64,000 nucleotides of DNA. It comes from Phymorhynchus buccinoides (taxonomy: Eukaryota > Mollusca > Gastropoda > Neogastropoda > Raphitomidae). How positions within the stretch are numbered: the first letter of the stretch is position 1; each line of letters begins with the position of its first letter. Location of the stretch: contig CM065695.1 of the NCBI GenBank assembly GCA_017654935.2, positions 37,182,431 to 37,246,430 of the forward strand, written 5' to 3'. This document shows, in pieces, positions 57,301 to 64,000 of this stretch. The notes beneath the pieces were generated by a model. The model was not told the DNA's origin. It searched no databases and was given only the letters and a program-made list of their open reading frames with translations. Both the position numbers and the translations under genes were made by a program.

Positions 57301-57625
57301 GTTGTTTTTCAGCATTGGAACCGTCTTTGGTGGGTGAAGCTGAAAGGGGGAGGCTAGGCATACAAAAAGAACTGTAAGGTGGAAGATTAGATGGGTGTGA
57401 TGTTGCAAAGACAAAGCTGTAGCAGTGATGGTATAGTACTAGTAAACTACTACTATACAAAATTCCTGGCAGTAATGAGCCTTGGAAAACATGCTGCACA
57501 AAAGTGAGGCAAGCCAACAAATGGGGTAAACTACACTAGCCTAAAAAGACTGAACCGGTTTCACATAAATAAAAACCTTCTCCTGGTTCTTTCTATTTAG
57601 AGGCCTGTATGTTACTTGTCAGAGC

Positions 57626-57658
<33 letters not shown>

Positions 57659-59079
57659 TGTCTGTGTGTGTGTGTGTGTCTGTGTGTGTATGTGTGCACG
57701 CGCGTATGTGTGAATTTGCTTGGTGTCCCCGGTCCGCTACCCCCACCCCTTTTCATACTGGTAGTGGTATACACACACATAAAACTATATTTTTAAAAAA
57801 AGGGCAAACTCGGCCACAGTTACTTTTAGAAAAAACGTGGTGAATATAATCGCAGCGCGTTCTCAGGGAAGTTTTGCCTGTCGCTATCATTCTCGTAACG
57901 GGTCGGCACGGTCAACTCTACGGTCACGTCTATACTCACGACGTGTTGCAAAAATAATAAAAAGCCACGTTGATCAAAAGAATAGGCCTATCAAGTATGC
58001 AAAACAATTTTCTTGGATGATCGTAAACTATTAAAAGGGTCTGCCAATGAGCAATGACTTTTCAACGATTAGGGCTTTCTGCAGTCTTGCATAATTTTAT
58101 ATTTGGGGCAACGTCATTAGCTTACTAAAAAGTAATGATTGTGTTCATGCATGAATCATAATTTTAATGCGTCATCACACCCCCTATGTAAGACGTCAAA
58201 GGGTAAATCTCACGCATGGTTTGAGATTCTAGGGGGTGATTTGAGGGTTCTAGTGCGTAAATACGCACAATCTGTACATTTTCAGAAACCCTGTTCAATG
58301 AGAAAAACAGGGGATTGCAACTAAGACTGATTTTAAGTTCCAGACAAATTCAAACAGCAGGAACTGAACCGATTCATGCTCTTATAATGCCACTTTCGTT
58401 TTCTTCTGAAAGTGAAAGGAGAAAAAAATCAAGGAAACCTGTAAGTCTATATATATTTAAGCGCTTAGAGCTTAAAGGCGAAGCACTATATCAATGTTCT
58501 TAAATATATAACGCTTGGATCTGTGAACAGAAGACCCTGTAATAAATAACAAAGCCTTGAATAGAACCATTGTTTGCTTGCCTGTCTTTTTTTTAACAAT
58601 GACCAGTGTGTGAGGTGCATGATAGCGGGTATAATACACAATACATCAAACTAATCCTTTCTTCTCCACTTCACAAGAGTTCAGTGACTCCGCCCAGTTT
58701 TGGGATACACGCCAATGATAACATGCATGCAGCAAACATCCATGTAAATCATACAACAACAACAAAACCCTTGACGCACAAAAATCAAATAAAAACCCGA
58801 TCCTCGCCCACTATGCTAGGGGGTTAATTGGGAATATTAGGCCGATGCTACTGATACCCATCATTAAACTGTCATACCGTGGGTGTTAAACTGTAACCCA
58901 ATAGGGCTCTACAGGTTAGTCATGGCTCTACAGGTTAGTCAAAAACATCCCTAAGACCTGCACAGTCCCTATAGAAGCATTCTCCTTTCAGGATATGAAT
59001 ACCGGTCCGTATTTTAGAGATTAAAAGGCGATGCTTCTTTTTCTGCCTGACACCCTTGAGCTTTGTAATGTCACTTTAA
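57301..59079. other. Intronic stretch without recognised elements
   Basis: A (TG)n tract is at 57625-57710. A short tandem GGCTCTACAGGTTAGTCA is at 58903-58940. No coding similarity. Confidence 0.5.
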
Positions 59080-59319
59080 CCCTTTTCGCTGCCAGCATAT
59101 TTTCAGCAATTTGTTCCCATTAATCTTACCTGGTTAGAGAAAAAAAAGTAATCTTCAATAGTGGGGATTCCTCTATGACATATTTAAAGGAAGGCCTATC
59201 CTTACCTCCCAAAATAAAGAAAACAGGGTCTTTGGATAACAGACCCTGGTTTGATGCCCTTTAGTGGCATGGGTGTTAAATCATTGTGGTGCAAAAATGC
59301 GACATTGGCGGTGAAAGGG
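59080..59319. mobile_element. TTAA-flanked MITE, family A copy 6 (240 bp)
   Basis: TTAA at 59076-59079 and 59320-59323; ends CCCTTTTCGCTGCCAGC and GGCGGTGAAAGGG. Confidence 0.9.
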
Positions 59320-59514
59320 TTAACAAAAAAGTTAACTATTAGATTTTTTTTTAGATTTTTGTTTTGTTTTTTTGGGGGTGTTATGATGGGCAATTCCAAC
59401 ATAACTGACAAGTCATTCAGACAAATCTTATCTGCTAAAAACATTCAGTCTGAACAAGAGAAACGTTTTAAGAACTTAAAACTTATTGATTCATATGATG
59501 AAAGTTCGTTTAAC

Positions 59515-59625
59515 TTCCTCCGGCCCGGAACAGGCACATATGCGACATTAATAACTAGAAAGATAGTGGGACGATCCTGGAGGTACTGCAATACTAGGAA
59601 AGTCCCAAAGTTGTTTTTTTAATAA
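59515..59625. repeat. Dispersed repeat family Q, copy 3
   Basis: GGCACATATGCGACATTAAT, GTGGGACGATCCTGGAGG and ACTAGGAAAGTCCC match 24425-24560. Confidence 0.55.
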
Positions 59626-59990
59626 TCAAGATAAAACGAGTGATTGATTCATATCCAGAACAGGGCCCTTTATTATGATCAGTCTGCAAATTATGCAAAA
59701 CGAAAAAAATCAATGTTGTGGCATTCACACACACACATGCACACACTGTTACACACACACACACATAGAGAAGTGTGCTGGGGAAGCAATGAGTCTTGGT
59801 TGTCAACAACATTACATAAAAACCATGACTGGAGATGATAATCCCTGTGCAAAATAGATTGGATGACTTACTTTATCAGTTTATGTATCTATCAAACATT
59901 GATGATCAATGCTGTGTGTTTGTCTAGATGCTAAAACATCAACAATGAAGTCTTTTGTGGATTAAAAACAATCAGTTGTAAGATGGAGAA

Positions 59991-60021
<31 letters not shown>

Positions 60022-60299
60022 GACAAACAAATTTGCCCCCAAAACAACAACACAACAAAGAAACAAAGAAACATACACGAACAAATTCATACTCCTTTGC
60101 GATCGTAGATCCGCAAAGGACAAAAAAGTAAGAGAGGCAGACAAACTTGTCTGCCAGAAGGACAGAGACAAAGAGAGTGAGTCAGAGTTTTCTCATACAC
60201 TGTACTGTAATTTGATAGGTGTAATGCAATACTTGTGTGTTGGGGCCAATGACTTTTTTTTATGGTTTGGGCAAGCTAGGATAACAACTCACACAGCAG

Positions 60300-60362
<63 letters not shown>

Positions 60363-60398
60363 AGCACACAGATATGTCCAAGAAGTAGACCAGCACTG
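59626..60398. repeat. Spacer with CA tract, poly-G (59991-60020) and 63-bp poly-C (60300-60362)
   Basis: A CACACA tract is at 59727-59764. The poly-C run is an uninterrupted 63 C as given and may be imprecise in length because of sequencing. No gene. Confidence 0.8.
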
Positions 60399-60640
60399 CA
60401 GGGCCGGATCTAGGGGCGTTTCCTGGTTTCCGGACACCCCCCCTCCCCCCCTGCCCCAAACATGTACCTTGTACAGTGTGAAGTCACAAAATAACCATGT
60501 TTTTCGCCTTGATATAATAATAATCACTAAATTGCAAAAAGGCACTACCTTTTAATCCAAAAGCTATGCAGCTCCCTAGACCCACCCCCACCCCAGTGGA
60601 ACACCCCCCCCCCCCTTATGAATCACTTGGTCCGGCCCTG
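60399..60640. mobile_element. CAGGGCCGGATC element, hAT-like ends
   Basis: It begins CAGGGCCGGATCTAGGGGCG and ends TTGGTCCGGCCCTG, inverted over about 12 bp. No clear TSD. Part of another copy is at about 63750-63794 (CCCTGGATCCGGCCCTG). Poly-C tracts lie inside. Confidence 0.65.
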
Positions 60641-61047
60641 AGCTGCAGTGTAATCATTCCCACGCAAACTTGCCTACTGCCTGAGCATTCAGGGTCATTG
60701 CTAAAATCCACTGCCATCTGTCACATACCTACTCATAGCTGTACATCAAACAAAAACAAAATGGGCTATCTTGTATTTTGAAAGAAAATGTTTGGGCAAT
60801 CTTGCATTTTTTTAATTTATAGACCCCCTCCCCCCTCTCATGTTTACGAACCTCAATCTCAAAGTCTTTTTCTCCAGTTTTATGACAATAACCCTACGGC
60901 TGATACTAACCCTATCCCTTTCCTGAAAATGGTAGGCTGTAGTTAAGAAGCATATTCAACACCCCCCTCAATGTCTTGGTTCATTGTGTATTCTACTATG
61001 AGTAAATGCATATTTTTAATTGCTTAAAAAAATGAAAATCAACTTTA
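60641..61047. other. Intronic spacer
   Basis: Nothing recognised. Confidence 0.5.
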
Positions 61048-61700
61048 CCGTAAAATGCGGACTATAAGTTGCTAGGGTTTTTTCCTCAACTTTGACCCAT
61101 GCGGCTTGTAGACTGATGCGGCTTATCTGTGTGTGTTTTTTTTTCATTCTACATTTATCAATATGATTTATTGATTAAATCTGTTTCTGGCCAGATTCTT
61201 CAGCCTATTCTGAGCTTCTTTAGCCGGCATGAGATTGAAAAATTGTGATTTAGGAAAAGGCTGAAAAAAGGCTGAAGCCCCCTGAAACTGGAGCCTTTTA
61301 GCAATCTAAGCCTTAAAAACAACATTAAAAGTGGAATTGATACATTTAGTTCATTTTTAATCACTTATAAGAGGCATTTCTATACTCATTTTGTATATAT
61401 TTTTTCTCAAAAATGACTTCTGGGGCCATCAAAAAGCCTGAAATCAGCCTAAAGGCTGAAAAATCTCATGCCTGTTTAGACTCAAAACTGGTTTGGGTTA
61501 ATCAATAGAATCAAATCTCATGTTTAAAGTGTCTAAGAACATTAAATACTCATGTTCTGATAGGAACATTTCTATATTTGTGTTGCTTTGTGCATATATA
61601 AATTTTCTGTGCGGCTTATATGCGAATAAATACCTAATCTTTTGTTAATTTAAGGGATGCGGCTTATATACAGGTGCGTCTTATAGTCCAGTTTTTACGG
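61048..61700. mobile_element. TA-target MITE (GCGGCTTATA family), copy 2, carrying an insertion
   Basis: TA flanks at 61046-61047 and 61701-61702. The ends CCGTAAAATGCGGACTATAA and complement CCGTAAAAACTGGACTATAA are inverted. The body equals 44850-45249 except for the element at 61224-61474. Confidence 0.87.
61224..61474. mobile_element. CAGGCATGAGATT element, copy 2, nested, 5-bp TSD
   Basis: CCGGCATGAGATT and ATCTCATGCCTG ends, TSD TTTAG (61219-61223 and 61475-61479). The empty site is visible in the sister MITE at 44850-45249 (CTTCTTTAGACTCAAAACTG). Confidence 0.9.
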
Positions 61701-61702
61701 TA

Positions 61703-63099
61703 AATATAGAAAACGAATGAAGCGTATGTGCTCAATCTGCAGTAAGAAAGGCAAGACTAGGAGAGAGAAAAAAACCGGAAAGAACCGAAAAAATGGAAGG
61801 GGGGTATTAATCCGCATCATTGCCCAGGCTGTTGCTTTTCGGCTAAAAAACACACAATCGAAATGGGGTGTCTAAACTACAATATTGCCAGAGGGTTACA
61901 AAAACTTGGTCTTGCAGCAGCTGCCTTAATAAAATAAAAATAAAAATATTGCACAAACATTCTTTTCCATTTCATGCAAAGAAAATAATGCTAGAAACTT
62001 GGCAAGCCACCACATGCTGACTTAACTACAAGTACAAGTACAACATGCACTAAAGTTGCTGGGTTTTTCCGTGCAACACAAACGCAATACAAAGGAAAAA
62101 GACTGACATTTCTATGTGATTATGACCGTAGAAAGTGCAGTGATCGCATTTACCGGTAATCATCAGTAAAATACTGATTGCAAAACCAAAATACTGAGAG
62201 AAAAAAGATGACCTGTCAGTCCCAGGGACTTGTTTAACCGAGGCTTTAAAATTGTTTTTTCACTGGGTTTTGCTTCCCTGGGACTGGTTTTGACACCGGT
62301 TGTTGGGGGGCATTGTCGCTGATGGGACTGGTTTTCCAAATTCCTGCGCGATCACTGAGTAAAAACTATAATGTTTGGGCTATTTTGTATTTTAGTTACA
62401 CCCCCCCCCCCCCCTTAATAAACAGACTTTGAAGGTCGTAAACATGAGGGCGGGGGAAGGTGACTAAAGTACAAGATTGCAGAGCTTGAGATTGTTTTCA
62501 AACTTCATGGATTATACGACCCCTGCTTACAGAAAACGGTGGGTCAATTTCCAAAATAATGGGCCAGTAATGTGTCACTGTAGTATCACACTTAAATTTT
62601 ATTACAAACTTCATGGGTCAGATGACCCATGGGTGCACAAAATGAGGGGTCAAATAAATCACCTTCAATATTGACCCCACCGACAATCTGAAGCTCTGAC
62701 ATTGCCGTTTTGTTTTTGTTTATAGGAGGGGGGCAGGGTGTGTGTGTGTGGGGGGGGGGGGGGGGGGGGGGGGGTTGGCCAACATTGATGACATCAGCAA
62801 TCTCATTTGTTTTCATGACAAGCAACTGGCAGTGTTGCCTATACAGCATCTAGGCCTTTGTACTGCACGTCTTTATTTCAGCAAAGCGAAAATTGGAGCA
62901 CGTCACTAGGCCTAAGGCCTAGTGTAGTAGCAAGCTTCTAAGGTTGCGAACGAGAACCTCGCCATGCTTCTTTTTTTTCCCTTTTTTTTTGCACGAGCAC
63001 TTGCACTGCAGCCGCCTACTCTCTCTGTCCCACCCCCCACCTCACATCTACAACACGTGTGCTATACCGTGTGCTAAAGTGTAACAGTCAAAAAGGAGG
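61703..63099. other. Intronic/intergenic spacer
   Basis: Poly-C at 62401-62414 and a G run at about 62750-62774. 62485-62640 has a loose duplication of AAACTTCATGG...GACCC. No gene seen. Confidence 0.5.
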
Positions 63100-63260
63100 G
63101 CTATTTTTAACCTCGCGATGACTCACCGCTTCCCGATTTAGACCCGCGCGCGCCCGCGGCGGGCGAGAAGCTTTGGTTTAGTGAGTGAGAGGCCTGACCT
63201 GCCGAGGCCGGGTCACGGCTACTACCAGTACCAGGTCAATACTACGCCGTCAGAGGCAAA
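63100..63260. promoter_or_regulatory. CpG-rich island, possible promoter / 5' exon
   Basis: GACCCGCGCGCGCCCGCGGC is the most CpG-dense patch of the window. On the minus strand GGGAAGCG/GTGAGTCATC (about 63120-63135) is a strong donor-like site. A 5' non-coding exon of a minus-strand transcript is possible; nothing coding supports it. Confidence 0.3.
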
Positions 63261-64000
63261 CGGAAAATAGCACACACACACACGCACACGCACACAATAT
63301 GCGCGCGCACGTGCGCATGATGTGGAAAATCGAGCTTGTACTGCAAGTGAGCCCTCGTCAAAAGCCAATCATAATTATTGGAACCAAAATACCGCGCAAG
63401 TGAATGTCAGCGAATCCATTCCATCGACGGACTATCCATTCACGTCAGCAAAACACACAAGTCCAGACACACCCACACAATACAAACGCGCATACACACA
63501 GTGACACACACACACACACAGTGACACACGCACACAGACGCACGCGCGCGCACGCACACACAGTGGGGGTCTGGGGGCCGGCGTAGGTAAGCCTAAGGCC
63601 TCCTGAAGCTGAAGCTTTTTTTTTAAAATAAAATAATAAAGTGCCAAAACTTCCTATAAATTGTACCTTAGAAAAACAAAACAGTAAGTAGCCTCTGAAT
63701 TTATTTTCTCTCTCTTCTGGGTGTTTTTTTGGTGGGGGGGAGGGGGTTAGGAACCCAGGTAACCCCCTTCCCCTGGATCCGGCCCTGCAAATGCAGCCTT
63801 ACTGCTTTTGTGGGCCTATCCCAGACTGGCTGTTCTAGTAGAAACTTATTGATCTCTCTCTCATGCGCATACACATAGTGACAAACACACACATACGCAT
63901 GCGCGCACCCGCACACACACTTCCCCCCTTTTGTTCTATTTTTGTTTTTGTTGCATGCGTGTCCTCTAAATACAAAATACTCCTTTGCATGCATCATGTG
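63261..64000. repeat. CA/CG-alternating microsatellites and spacer
   Basis: CACACACGCACACG-type tracts at 63265-63320, 63470-63562 and 63865-63925. About 63750-63794 is an element end (see 60399). No gene. Confidence 0.7.

Noticed and set aside
59251..59622. 123-codon plus-strand frame
   Set aside because: It starts within a family A MITE and runs into repeat Q; composite of repeats.

Overview
The window is metazoan nuclear DNA, gene-poor and repeat-dense. The anchor is an intron-split gene on the minus strand encoding the C-terminal ~217 residues of the stimulatory G-protein alpha subunit (G alpha s). tRNA-derived SINEs, LINE 3' ends with (ATT)n tails and many small palindromic DNA transposons, together with a diverged but very clear G alpha s, fit a lophotrochozoan, most likely a marine mollusc (gastropod). 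That taxonomic call is inference.

Layout. 1-9.3 kb: non-coding DNA with small inverted-repeat elements, a 41-bp minisatellite (2.03-3.48 kb), CT-rich microsatellites, a flawless 20 x 30-bp array (7637-8236) and a reversed tRNA-SINE. 9.28-21.2 kb: one ~12-kb array of about 300 copies of a ~38-bp unit with a variable (TG)n tail; it runs directly into a candidate terminal coding exon on the plus strand (21199-21307). 21.3-33 kb: intergenic DNA packed with MITE-like elements (TTAA-, TA- and 5-8-bp-TSD types) and SINEs, several nested. 33.2-34.6 kb: two local tandem duplications. 34.6-43.8 kb: relatively repeat-poor DNA downstream of the G alpha s stop codon, possibly partly its 3' UTR, with a poly-G minisatellite at 41.6-42.05 kb. 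43.8-50.84 kb: five G alpha s exons (minus strand) with introns holding more transposon debris. 50.84-64 kb: the upstream G alpha s intron, whose 5' partner exon is not in the window, with a 196-bp (GA)n tract, a complex inverted-repeat cluster, LINE 3' ends and a 63-bp poly-C run.

Most striking observation. Two minisatellites are anchored on 3' splice sites. The 38-bp array ends exactly at the acceptor of the plus-strand terminal exon, and each unit carries a branch-point-like TTGAT, a (TG)n tract and TTACAG; one internal unit at 16031-16044 even carries the first 8 nt of the exon. Independently, the acceptor and first ~33 nt of a G alpha s exon (47778 inward) have been tandemly copied into the upstream intron as 35/45-bp units, three of which retain an intact decoy acceptor. 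Both suggest that splice-acceptor regions can seed tandem arrays in this genome and leave the spliceosome many near-identical competing sites.
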